This document shows positions 11,918 to 23,300 of a stretch of DNA of 64,000 bases, piece after piece. The translations under genes and the position numbers were made by a program. The notes below the pieces were generated by a model. It ran no database searches. It had not been told where the DNA came from and worked only from the letters and a program-made list of their open reading frames with translations. Each line of letters begins with the position of its first letter. Position 1 is the first letter of the stretch. The stretch spans positions 4,528,030-4,592,029 of the forward strand of contig NC_037682.1 in the NCBI RefSeq assembly GCF_003255815.1, read 5' to 3'. This DNA comes from Theropithecus gelada (taxonomy: Eukaryota > Chordata > Mammalia > Primates > Cercopithecidae).

Positions 11918-12224
11918 GGCTGGGCATAGTGGCTTACACTTGTAATCTCAGCACTTTCGGAGGCTGAGGCAGGAGGATGGCTTGAGGCCAGGAGTTCAAG
12001 ACCAGCCTGAGTAACATAGTGAGATGCCGTCTCTACAAATACCTAAAAAAAAAAAAAAAAAAAATTAGCCAGGCATGGTGGGTGTGCACCTGTGGTCCCA
12101 GCTGCTCAGAAGGCTGAGGTTGGAAATTGCTTGAGGGAGGTTGACGCTGCTGTGAGCTATGGTGGTGTCACTCCACTGCACTCCAGCCTGAGTGACAGAG
12201 ATCCTGTCTCGAAAACAACAAAAA
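11918..12224 (+). mobile_element. AluJ-like element
   Basis: Sense Alu (GGCTGGGCATAGTGGCTTAC) with an 18-base A run between the arms. The TSD-like GTATTCA lies on both sides. Confidence 0.85.
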
Positions 12225-12712
12225 ATAAGAGTATTCACAGAAGGCAAAACCTGCACATGCAAGGCCAACTTTTCATAGATGTGGGTTCTGCAGGGCACTG
12301 GGGGACTTGATTATGTGCAGATTTGGGTACAGGAGGGAGGTCCTGGGCCCAATCCCCTGCAAATACCAAGGCACGGATCTCTTTCTATGTAATAGCAGGA
12401 GGTGTAATTCACAGACAATACTGACAAACATTACGGCGAGAGATGGCGTACGTTAGTGGGAAGTCTGAGAGCTCACAAATGACAATGGAGTGGTCTCAAA
12501 ACGGTTTTAATCGAAGGGGCACTATTATAACGACGACAGTAGGTAGAACAAAAGCACCTTATCACACAATGTAGAATTCTTCAACTGTGTTGCGGTCTGT
12601 GTGCATTTTCACAATCATCATCATCAAAAGCAGAGTGCGTCTTCCCAAGGGAGGTCACACAGGTCAGAAGAAATAACCGGAGGGAAAATGGGGGAAAAGA
12701 AACAACAGAATT

Positions 12713-13000
12713 CAAAACACAGGACTGAGGGGCCGGGCGCCATGGCTCACACCTGTAATCCCAGCCCTTCGGGAGGCCGAGGCAGGTAGATCACGCGAGG
12801 TCAGGAGTTCGAGACCAGCCTGGCCAACATGGTGATACCCCATCTCTACTAAAATACAAAACACAGGACTGAGGGGCCGGGCGCCATGGCTCACACCTGT
12901 AATCCCAGCCCTTCGGGAGGCCGAGGCAGGTAGATCACGCGAGGTCAGGAGTTCGAGACCAGCCTGGCCAACATGGTGATACCCCATCTCTACTAAAATA
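12713..13000 (+). repeat. 144-bp perfect tandem duplication
   Basis: Units 12713-12856 and 12857-13000 appear identical. Each holds 18 bp of unique flank plus about 126 bp of Alu left arm. The join lies at shared A/C-rich sequence (ACAAAA). Confidence 0.9.
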
Positions 13001-13190
13001 CAAAAATCAGCCGGGCATGGTGGCGGGCACCTGTAATCCCAGCTACTCGGGAGGCTGAGGCAGGAGCATCGCTTGAACTCGGGAGGTGGAGGCTTCAGTG
13101 AGCTGAGATTGTGCCACTGCACCACTGCACTCTAGCCTGGGCAACAGAGTGAGACAACGTCTCAAAAAAAAAAAAAAAAAAAAACCAAAA
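12731..13190 (+). mobile_element. AluS with a duplicated left arm
   Basis: Sense Alu whose 5' flank and left arm occur twice in tandem. The outer TSD is AAAACACAGGACTGAG left and AAAACATGGGACTGAG right. Ends in an A tail and (AAAACC)n. Confidence 0.9.
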
Positions 13191-13199
13191 ACCAAAAAC

Positions 13200-13618
13200 C
13201 AAAAAACATGGGACTGAGATAAAGACAGAATCCTAATGTTTCAGGCAAAATAAGTAAAAATTATTAAAATGTATTGTTACCTTTTGTTGTTAAGATATAT
13301 TCAGTGTGTTCCATCAGACTGTGGAGGTGTATCCTGGCAATACATCTCAAATGCAAGCAGGCAAATGAATCTAGCAGGCATCTGACTAGAAAGAGGGGTT
13401 CTTTTATCCTCACTTTCAGATGAAGAAATCAGAGCTGAAAGTCAGCAAGGCAGGTATCAAAAACCGTGCCCACTCCATGAGGCCCCGGTGTGGAGGGACA
13501 CAACAGGGAGAGCTTTCTGAGAGGAGGCCCCTGGCCAGTCCCGAGCTGTGTTCTCAGACCTCCTTGTTCTTTCAGAATTTCCTCTTCTCCTTGGTTAGAA
13601 TTAAACATAGCGGTGGGG
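13200..13618. other. Intergenic, nothing identified
   Basis: Single-copy-looking sequence with a short (AAAACC) tail at the left. Open frames are short and have no recognised homology. Confidence 0.5.
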
Positions 13619-13905
13619 GCCGGGCGCAATGGCTCACGCCTGTAATTCCAACACTTTGGGAGGCCGAGGCGGGCAGATCACCTGAGGTCAGGAGTTTGAG
13701 ACCAGCCTGGCCAACCTGGCGAAACTGTCTCTACTAAAAATACAAAAATTAGCCAGGCATGGTGGTGCACACCTGTAGTCCCAGCTACTCGGGAGGCTGA
13801 GGCAGAACTGCTTGAATCTGGGAGGTGGAGGTTGCAGTGAGTGGAAATTGCGCCATTGCACTCCAGCCTGGGCAACAGAGCAAGACTCCATCTCAGAAAG
13901 AATAA
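13619..13905 (+). mobile_element. AluS-like element
   Basis: Sense Alu from GCCGGGCGCAATGGCTCACG to ACTCCATCTCAGAAAG. Confidence 0.88.
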
Positions 13906-14436
13906 ATTGATTAAAAAAATAAACATAAACGCAGTGGTGGAATCTCTGATTTCTTGGGTCAGCTTCCCCAGGGCTGAGCCATCTCTCTTATTCAACATTC
14001 CCCCGTTTCCCCTCCAAGGCCCAGCACACAGTATGTGCACAGTTAATACCATGTCAGTCGCTCTCTGAGCATCCTGGGTTGAAGCAGCATTTGCCAGCAG
14101 ATCTTCCAGGAGCACAGTGAGCATTTTCACCGGACAAAGCACTCTCCATGCTGTGCCCACGTCTGAGCGCCCAGAGTGGCCAGCAGTGGCTCCGGTGGTT
14201 CTGGGAGGTGCCTGCGTGCCGATGGCTCCCTACATGCCACAAAACATTTTCCATGTTTGGGCCTCAAGAGGGAAAAGCATGTCCAGGTCCTGCCCTCCCT
14301 CCTCCAGCGGGCTGAGAGCAAGTTGCTGCTGGGCAAGCCGGGCCTGGGCTGCTCCTCAGGCCAGAGGGGACCTGGGGAGTGAATCCAACTTTGAGACAGA
14401 AGGTACAGTGAGCTGACATTAAAATGACCACATCTA

Positions 14437-14735
14437 GGCTGGGCGCAGTGGCTCATGCCTGTAATCCCAGCATTTTGGGGGGCCGAGATGGGAGGATCAC
14501 TTGAGGTCAGAAGTTCTAGACCAGCCTGGGCAACATGGTGAAACCACATCCCTACTAAAAATACAAAAAGTAGCCAGGTGTGGTGGTGCACACCTGTAGT
14601 CCCAGCTACTTGGGAGGCTGAGGTGGGAGGATCGCTTGAGCCTTCAGTGCACAGGTTGCAGGAGCGGAGATCGCGCCACTGTACTCCAGCCTGGGCAACA
14701 AAGCAAGATCCTTTCTCAAAAGACAGAAACAAAAA
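14437..14735 (+). mobile_element. AluS/J-like element
   Basis: Sense Alu from GGCTGGGCGCAGTGGCTCAT to CTTTCTCAAAAGACAG. Confidence 0.88.
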
Positions 14736-14739
14736 ACCC

Positions 14740-15764
14740 CAACCACATGTAAAAGGGAAGTGGCTAAGATTCAGGTGGTTGGCTCCAGGTGCACAAGCTG
14801 CCAGGCAACGCTTGGCCACCAACAGAACAGAAACACAGACCCGCTCAAGATGTGTCCCGTTCCCGTTGAACCCCTGCCATGCTCATCCGCAGGCGGCACA
14901 GGTAGAGCCAGACTGGGCAGACAGTGGGACAGCAGGGCCGCCTCCCTTCGTCGCACCGTCCTCCAGCCCCCTGACCCCGTCTGCCCACCCGTGCTGGGAC
15001 TTTCCCCTCGTTCCCAAGCCTCCGTGCCTCATTTCTTCAGGACCCAGCTCCCTGCAGGTGGCTGCCATCTCACCCGGCAGACAGGCCCTGTGTGGGACAG
15101 GGCTCTGACCCTGTCATGCAGAACGCATGGCAGCCCGGTAGTGGAGGAGGGCGAGGGCACTCTCACGTTTGGCTCCTGTGGGCAGAGCTGGCACAGGCGC
15201 TGTTTACTAAGCCAGAGGCAGGTGTAGGACAGTCGAAGGGAGGCAGTGCTCCGTCGCCACCCAGGCTGGAAGGGGTAGCAGGTATGTTGTGCAGCCGAAA
15301 GCTCCCTGGGAGCACCGGATGGGCAGGAAGTGTGAGCCGGAACTCAGCTCCCCAGCACCCCCGGCTCCCGAGGGCACACCTGCTCCCTCAGTGCCACTGT
15401 TCCCCTTAGCCTTTAACTTCCGGTGCCCCTGAGCAAAACGAGACTGGGAGAAAAGTCCCCCTCAGGATTTGAGAATTGTAATTCAGACATGACTTTTAAG
15501 CACAGAAAGTTTGACTTTGCTTGGAACCTCTGTGCAAAAAACTAGATGATCTGCGAGAGCAAACACATTTGAGTTGGTGAGCAGCACCTCTGAAGAACAC
15601 GGAAAAGGGAACGCGCGCTTCAGTCTAAGGCCAGAACAGAACACGCGAGACGCACAGGACGGCAGGGGGGCCTCCGCCAGCCCAGGTCCGGGGCGCAGGA
15701 TGCCCAGAGTGTCGACGCAGCTTCCACTGCAGAACGGAGTGACCACAGACCAAAGCGAATCACA
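14740..15764. other. GC-rich intergenic DNA just beyond the CTTN 3' end
   Basis: About 1 kb without recognised repeats, moderately GC- and CpG-rich. Several overlapping open frames on both strands lack any domain I know. It lies immediately past the CTTN cleavage site. Confidence 0.5.
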
Positions 15765-15782
15765 CAAGTGGATCAAAAAAAG

Positions 15783-15788
15783 TTTATT
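15783..15788 (-). promoter_or_regulatory. CTTN poly(A) signal AATAAA
   Basis: The minus strand reads AATAAA about 1.43 kb past the stop codon. Cleavage is expected 10-30 nt further on, near 15,755-15,775. It is the only AATAAA on that strand in the 3' UTR. Confidence 0.88.
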
Positions 15789-16740
15789 CTGAATTCTTTA
15801 ATTTAAAAAAATCATACCTATGAGGTGTGCTACAGGAATTCAGATACAATAAGTTGCATATAAAACCCGACCTCATTGCTCATTGTGGTAAAGCAAGGAT
15901 GAGAAACGCACCTCAGAAGCAAAAACACGCGCTTCACGGGTGCTCCGGGACCCAAGTCCCGAGACATTTCCACGGGACCTTCTGGAACGACACGCCGCAC
16001 ACCTGACTGCATGACGGGACTGGTCCAGCCTCCCGGCTCCTCAGGAAGGAGGTGAGTTTCCTACAAAGTCAGTGGCCACAAATGCCAGGACAGCGGCGTC
16101 CTGGAGCTGTGCGGGGCCTTGGGGAGGAATACGCACTCATCTGCACTTCACACTTCTAGCCTTCAGCTCATCAAACTACCGTAATTGAACATGATATTTT
16201 GGCAAAAACACTACACCCCACTGATGGGAGGAGGCTCCTGGTGGCTCACAGCAGAGCAGGCACCGACTTCCTTCCCAAGGCTGAGAGGCCGTGCTGTGAC
16301 ACGGCACATATACCGCCCCAGGCTGCCCGGTGGCCCACGGACCACCTGGGTGACGGTCAAGACATCAGCCTGTGTGAAAAGAAAAGCCCAATGCAGACCT
16401 CAACTGCACTGTGCCAATCCAGAGACCTGCGGGGCAGGGGAAGATTTCAAGGACTTGGTGACGCTGCCCGGCAGGGGCAGAAGAGGCTCCCAGCAGCCCT
16501 CCCAGCGACCTGGGTAAGGGATGAGCAGAGATGAGGACGAGCCGGGGTGGGCACAGGAAAAAATCCAGGGTCTCTGCTAGAAAGCACCTGATCCCGCGGG
16601 CTGTCACGGTATGACACAGGCAGATTTCCCATCTGACGTGGCAGCTCCTGTGTTCTGGGTGACTTAGCTCCGTGTTAACCTCCAGCAGGCCCGCCCCTCT
16701 CCCCGCAAACACTGAGACTCTAGAGGGAGCCCTCGTCTGG

Positions 16741-16810
16741 GACAGTCCTTCCTGCCTACCCGCCACAGGGCCTGGGACAGTCCTTCCTGCCTACCCGCCA
16801 CAGGGCCCAC
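16741..16810 (-). repeat. 35-bp tandem duplication in the CTTN 3' UTR
   Basis: GACAGTCCTTCCTGCCTACC starts at 16741 and again at 16776; the two 35-bp units differ only in their last three bases. It is transcribed as part of the CTTN 3' UTR. Confidence 0.9.
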
Positions 16811-17190
16811 CTGAGGCCTCGTGCTTGTCGTGGGAGGCCCCGACTGCACTTGATGAGCACGAGGGCAACACGCACTCAAGACAATGCGAGCTCCCTGAAG
16901 CTGCCGCGTGTGACAGTCAATTTGGCAAAAAATAAAACAAAAAAAACCCCATCAATCCATCAATGCATAAAACCAATTACCAAAGTCCTCCTAAGGAATG
17001 TGATTACAATATATTAGCAAATTCTGTGGCATAAACATTTTCAAAAGCATCAGCAAAAGTATTAAATATAAAAGCAATGTGTATATTCTCCTCCCCACCT
17101 TCAAAAAAAAAACAAAAAAACCAAAAAAACCCAAAACCCAAGAACCAAAGAAGGCCTGATCTGTAGTGTGAGGGTCCGGGGCGCAGCTCC

Positions 17191-17214
17191 GGGGGCGGGG
17201 GCGGGGGCTGGGGG
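17191..17214 (+). other. G-quadruplex motif beside the CTTN stop codon
   Basis: Four runs of five G separated by C, C and CT on the plus strand. In the mRNA this is four C5 tracts starting two bases after TAG. Confidence 0.9.
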
Positions 17215-17216
17215 CC

Positions 17217-17353
17217 CTACTGCCGCAGGTCCACGTAGTTGGCTGGGAAGAGCCCGTACCGGCCCTTGCACACCCCACGCCACCAGCCATCGTCAATCAT
17301 TTCGATGTTGGTGATGATGTCATCGGGGTCAAATGAGATCTCATCATCACCCG
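17217..17353 (-). CDS. CTTN: CTTN exon 18, coding part: rest of SH3 and stop
   Basis: It encodes residues 506-550 and TAG at 17219-17217. It completes the SH3 domain ([20 protein letters not shown] then [20 protein letters not shown], end DLRQ). The paired W529-W530, the acidic RT loop and the ALFPANYV-type strand form the groove that binds proline-rich partners such as N-WASP, dynamin and WIP. Residue 547 is D; I recall E in human. The acceptor is TCTTCCCCAG. Confidence 0.97.
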
Positions 17354-20300
17354 CTGGGGAAGAGAACACAGAGAAAGGTGCTAAGTGCGAGCGTTTCCTG
17401 GTCTGCTAGGAAAGAACAGTGCAACCCAGAGCGAACTCCCAGGCAGCCTGCTCCGAGGAGATGCCCCCTGCAGAGATGCACTGCGGAGGCTCCTGCTGCC
17501 TCTCTCTTGCCACCAAGGCCAGGATTTGTGAAGAACATGAGCCGAGTGACTACAGAGATGCCCAGAGCCCCTCACACAAAACACCAACCCCACCCGGACC
17601 CCTTCCTCAGGAGCAGGTTTCCACCACATAACTCCTGCCCTGCCCGCCCTCCCTTTCCCTCTCTCCCTGGCAGACGTGTCTGTGGAGGGGGTGGGGAGAT
17701 GGGCTGCCCAAGGCCATGGGGGTGTGGAGGCCACAGTAGAGGGACGGCTGGGGAACACCCGGAGAGAAGCCCGAGGTGATGGCTTAAATGGGCCTGGAGG
17801 GCAAAAGCCACGGTGATGAGAATCCACACACAGGTGCCGAGATGCCACAGACATATCCACACGCGTGCATGTAAACGCACGTGTGCAAAGGGACTGAACG
17901 GGGACAGCCAGCGCTCACTTATGGTAGCATGCCAACTTCCGCACTGATGGAAAATTGCAAACGGGAAGCACTCAGAGGCAGCGGCCGGGGGTTCGGAAAG
18001 GAATCCCACGCCACCCGTAAGATGCTTGTCAACTGCAGACGGGTGGCAGTGGCTTTGTGGACCAGATGGTGGCTGAGACAGAGGGACAGGTGGACACCAC
18101 ACGGCCCAGCAGGAAGCCCCACCGCGTGGTCTCCACGACCTCACTGCCACCAGAGCACAGCTCAGCCTGGCCCTGAGGGAACACAGGGCAGGCGGCTGAG
18201 GCCAGCCCAGGAGCGGAGGCTGCTCTTAAACTGCCAAGGCCGCAAAGGGAACTCAGGGGGACACTCCGGCCACATGGGAGCTGGTGGCCAGGACAGGACA
18301 GGCAGGAATGGGGCATCTGTGTGGCCCCCTCACCTGGAGGGTGGGGCATCCCTGAGGGACAGCGTCCTTGACCTTGGGAAACACGCTGGAGTCTTTGGGG
18401 CTGGCAGCACCCTTGCAGCTCTCCAAGGGTTCAGAGAATACTAAAGATAAAGGGGTGGGTGCGTGTGCGTGCGGAGATGGAATCTGGGTAGGGAACATGG
18501 GAGTTCTTGGCACTATACCTGCAACTTTTCTATACCTCTGAAATTATCTCAACATCAATTATTTCTACAACGCTGGAGAAGTCAATTCTCAGGAAACAAG
18601 CACAGGCGGGTGCAGCCGCCCGGGTCTCCCCTCTGAACACTTTTGCGGGCCGCTCACCAGCCTGGTAGTCGTACAGGGCGACGGCTGTGATCCCCAGGTC
18701 GTTCTCGTACTCGTCGTAGGTGCTGTCCTCTAAAAGAAAGCCAGGACAGAGCTGAGCAACACAAAGTCCCACACAGGTTCCCAGCCTTCTCAAGTTTTAG
18801 ACGATACTTCCTAAGATTCTGTCCCAAAGACACAGGACGGCAGCTGAAGCCCTCCCTTCCTCTGCCCTGCCCGCCCGTCCCCAGCACGACGCGGATCTTC
18901 CCGGGAAGCAGCTCAGGAGCCGCTGCCCCAAATGTGTCTAGAGCACTTCCCTCAAGGGACAGAAAGACCCTGCAGCAAGCAGGCGAAGGCGGGTCAGCGG
19001 GAAACCCACCCACGCTCCTCGCAAGGACACCACAGGTCGAGCAGGATGTCTCGGGAGCTCCCCACCCTGGGAAGGGCGCTGCAGCATGGGGCCCAGTACC
19101 TGTGGGATAGTTGCCTGGGGCCTCTGCGCTTTCGTAGACAGCCTCTGTGGCGTAGGCCAGGCCCTGCTGGCTGCCGGCCTCTCGATAGTCAGCGGCCTCC
19201 ACGCTGTACAAGGGCTCCGGCTCTGTCTCACTCACAGGGCCTCTGTAGCTCAGCTCTGCCTTGAAGGAAGCTGCGTCCTGGGGAAGGGTCACACGCACAT
19301 GGCACGGGGCCCATGTTGGCTTCCAGAGAGCAGCAGCTGCACTGCCACAGCCAGCAGAAACCCACAGGCCACCTAATTCTCAGTCCCAGCCAGGACTGAG
19401 AAAACAGATGTGGCATAGCAAGGCCAGGCCTGCTGGCATGTTCACCATGGTGGTGAGTGCAGGGAGGCCCACATGCCATTTCCTTACCGATGACTGGGTC
19501 CTCACCCCCGGAACACCCCAGTCCTGCAGTAGCCATGCCCACACGGCAGCTTAGGAGCCACGCCCCTGCCTGCGCTGTTGCCTGGGGGTAGAGCCCATCT
19601 TTGTTGGGTTAATTTGGCTGATTTCGAGGCACAAGGCACCCTGGGGCCGAGTGGCCACCCTCCTGCCCTGTGCTGCTCGACCCTGGCCCTGCCTGACAGC
19701 AGCTTCACCACATGGCTGCAGAGCGGCCGAGCCTGCAGACCGGGCTCTGCCCTAAACAAATCCTCTCTGCAGAGGGCAGTAAGGGCATCGCCGAAGAATC
19801 ACATTCAACTACAAAGGTGCCAGCGGAACACCTCGTTATTTATAACCACCGCAGCTTCGGAGCCCTAACGAAAATCCCGACCTGCTTATCACCAATGCTG
19901 GTTTTAATCAGTGTTTCTGAGCAGGGTCCACCTGATGTCACCGGCAGTGAGAGAAAGCAATGCCAACAGCTCAGAAACGCGCACCCAGGAGATCCGGGAA
20001 GAACTGGTGGTGGAGCGCTGCTCGCCAGGGAGAGTGAGCGGGCAGGGAGAGCGACTCCACCCTCAGCGCAGGCGCCGGGAGCCACGCAAGGGCCGAGCTG
20101 CACAGGAGGGGCAGGGTCGGAGCTTCCTTGCGGCAGACGGCGCTGACTGCCAAGGGGAGGGACGAGAGGGGGAGGCTAGTTCCCGATGAGCTGCAAGGCC
20201 TCACTTACCACATCTCCCCAGGGCCTGGCAGGGTAAAGGCAGCAGCACAGCCCAGGACGGACAGTCGGGTGGTGACGAGGCCATGGCCAGTGAGGCCCAG

Positions 20301-23300
20301 GCCCCAGACCCTGCCTGTCTCCAGGGCGCTCTGGGCTCCTGAACTACCGTGGTCTGGAGTGTGCCCCCCGTAACTACCGTGGTCTGTGGTCTGGAGTGTG
20401 CCCCCCGTAACTCACTGACTGGCTCCTGGGCGAGGAGAGATGAATGCATAGACCAGGATGATGGCGGTGGGATGGAGAAGGGGCAGGGCTGGGGCCAGGA
20501 GAGGTGGTTATAGGTGGAGGGTGTGGTTAGCGCAGGGATGGCAGGGAGCAGGAGACACAAAGTCAGGGATGGGTGGGCCGTCGGTAGACGGCTCGGTAAC
20601 TCTGGGATGGGGACGGGTAACTCTGGGATGGGGACGGAACACTGGGGGACCCACAAGAGGGGGTCAGCAGCACAGGGAGGGGCCGGACAGCATGTCTGCA
20701 GCACACTCATGAGAGGCTGCAAGGCCGGAGAGCTGAACGGGGCAGGCACAGAAGGCAGATCGCGCGGGAGGTGGGGGCTCAGTGATGAGGGAGGGCGGCA
20801 TTGCCAGAAGGGAGTGTGGCGGCGTCCTGCACAGCAGACAGCAAGTGGGGGGAAGACCCCCACATCTGATTATCTGACAGCAGGTGACCCCAGCAGGGAC
20901 TGCAGTGAAAGTGGCCAGACTACAACAGGCTGTAGAGGGGTGAGAAGATGGCACGTGGGCCTGCACAGCTGTCCCCTGACAGCACTGAGGCATGTCACCC
21001 ACCCCCAGGGCGCTCCCGGCCCACCCCTCTCCGGGCGTGGAATGTAGCGATGCCCTCTGCACCCACACCACGCTGCCTGCCTGCAAGGGCTTCCTCCGCT
21101 CCACAGAGGACCTGGGCTCTGGCAAGAAGTCACGCTCATTCAAACACCAAAGACACCAACCTCATAGACGGGGCTCGAGGGCAGCCTCTCCTCGGTTGGC
21201 TGAGGTGCAGGCGACGCAGGGGGCGTTTGCGTTTTGGCTCTGGCTTGCTCCTGTGATTGAAAACAAACAGCAATCGGAATGCTGCCATGACACTCTGCAC
21301 TGTCACGCCTGCCGTGTTTCAGAAGATTGCGCCCAAGCTCTAGGCATGCTCTGGGGGAAGGAGCGGAAAACATCCACACCAAGGTTGAGCTGGAGCACTA
21401 AGCCTCGGATCCCACCAGCACCCAGGCAGGATCCAAGGGGCAGGTGAGCTGGAGCACTAAGCCTCGGATCCCACCAGCACCCAGGCAGGATCCGAGGGGC
21501 AGGTGAGCTGAAGCACCAAGCTTCAGATCCCATCAGCTCCCAGGCAGGATCCGAGGGGCAGGTGAGCTCTGAGCTGAGATCACACAGCCAGTGATGCGAC
21601 AGTGCCGGGACTGGGCCACAGCTCATGTCCCGCCCACACACGATTAGATGGTTTAGCCACAGATTTGGGAGTCTGAGTTGATGCTGCAAAGGGTTGAGAC
21701 TTTGGGGGCCTTCATATGGGCTGAGTGCGTTTGCGCATGAGACGGACATGAAGCTTTAGGGGCCAAAGGATGAACTAGGGTAGGATAATGGCCCCTCAAA
21801 GCTGCTGACATCGCAGTCCCCAGACCCCATGCGGAGGGACTGTGTGTGTGATGAAACTAAGGGTTCTGTGATGGGAACTCTGGACTGTCTGGGTGGACCC
21901 AATGTAATCACGAGGTCCTGAGAGAAGGGAGGCAGGAGTGTGAGGGACAGAGGAGGGGCGGTGACAACGAAAGCAGAGGCTGGAGATGGGAAGACGGGGC
22001 CGAAGGGCCGCCAGGAGGAACACAGCTCTGCTGACATCTTTGAGGACTTCTGACCTCCAGGGCTGTAAGACACTAGCTGTGTGCTGTGTGTGGTGGTGAC
22101 TACAGCAGCAACGGGAAACTCACTGACAGCCTGCGGGCTCCAGTGCCAGACGCTGAGTCTGAGGGCGAGGTGTGCAGGCACACGGGCCAGGGAGCCACCC
22201 AGGCAGGATCTGAACCCCAGGCGTCCGCTCCAAACCCTCCCTCCTCTCCCCCTGCAGGACCTGAACCCCAGGCGTCCGCTCCAAACCCCTCCCTCCTCTC
22301 CCCCTGCAGGACCTGAATCCCAGGCGTCTATTCCAAACCCCTCCCTCCTCTCCCCCTGCAGGACCTGAACCCCAGGCGTCCGCTCCAAACCCCTCCCTCC
22401 CCTCCCCCTGCAGGACCTGAACCCCAGGCGTTCGCTCCAAACCCCTCCCTCCCCTCCCACTGCAGGACCTGAACCCCGGGCGTCCGCTCCAAACCCCTCC
22501 CTCCCCTCCCCCTGCAGGACCTGAACCCCGGGCGTCCGCTCCAAACCCCTCCCTCCTCTCCCCCTGCAGGACCTGAACCCTGGGCGTCCGCTCCAAACCC
22601 CTCCCTCCTCTCCCTCTGCAGGACCTGAACCCCAGGCGTTTGCTCCAAACCCCTCCCTCCTCTCCCTCTGCAGCCTGCCTTGCTCTGTTAGGAACACCCA
22701 GGCGTCCGCTCCAAACCCTCCCTCCTCTCCCCCTGCAGGCTGCCTCGCTCTGTTAAGAACAATGGTAGTGCTGTCTTGTCTTGCTGAAGAGAAAACCACT
22801 CCTGGTCTTGAGACCCTAGCACGGTTCCTGGCATCTATGGTCTTGCCTGACCCCAACAGGACAGTTGTAAATTCCCACGTCACCTGGTGCCATCCACAGA
22901 TTAAACACTCGAAGTACCATGTCCTGTGTGGCCCTGCAGGGGCAGGGCCTGGGGTGGGCAGGAGAAGCCCAGGCTTCCACACAGGCTGGGCCTGCCCCAC
23001 ACTGCAGATGCCCCAGCTGAGAGCCACACCTGGTAACTTCACACACACACATTTGTAGGCTCCAGGCTCTATTCACAGCTCCCCCAATCCCGCTGAGCAC
23101 AAGGAAATTTCTTGTCAGTGGGACACCACCCAGGCTAGACCCAAAGCACCCAGATGCAGGCTCGTGCTCTGCCCCTGCCAGGGGTGCACTCCTGGCATCT
23201 TTCTCTGGAGCGCTTCTCCACAGCCAGGGGCTTGGGTGAGCGGGGCTGGGCTGGCCAAGCAGAAGCAGGCCCCAAGAGCAGGCTGCCTCTGCACAGAGGC

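Larger units (their letters stand above)
15766..17216 (-). other. CTTN: CTTN 3' UTR
   Basis: About 1.45 kb from the stop to the poly(A) region, free of Alus, unlike everything around it, which supports its being mature mRNA. It starts with a run of C tracts (17191-17214), has a 35-bp tandem duplication (16741-16810) and A/T-rich patches at 16,925-17,130. Only one AATAAA is seen on the minus strand, at the end. Confidence 0.88.

Noticed and set aside
14760..15227. 155-codon open frame downstream of CTTN
   Set aside because: No domain recognised, no splice or poly(A) context, overlapping frames on both strands of a GC-rich stretch.
1..15764. SHANK2 3' end, expected beyond CTTN in human gene order
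   Set aside because: No SHANK2 exon or 3' UTR-like block seen; it probably lies further left, outside the window.
21756..23048. 430-codon minus-strand open frame, glycine/arginine-rich
   Set aside because: It runs across the 52-bp minisatellite and flanking intron; composition explains the lack of stops, and there is no splice or domain support.
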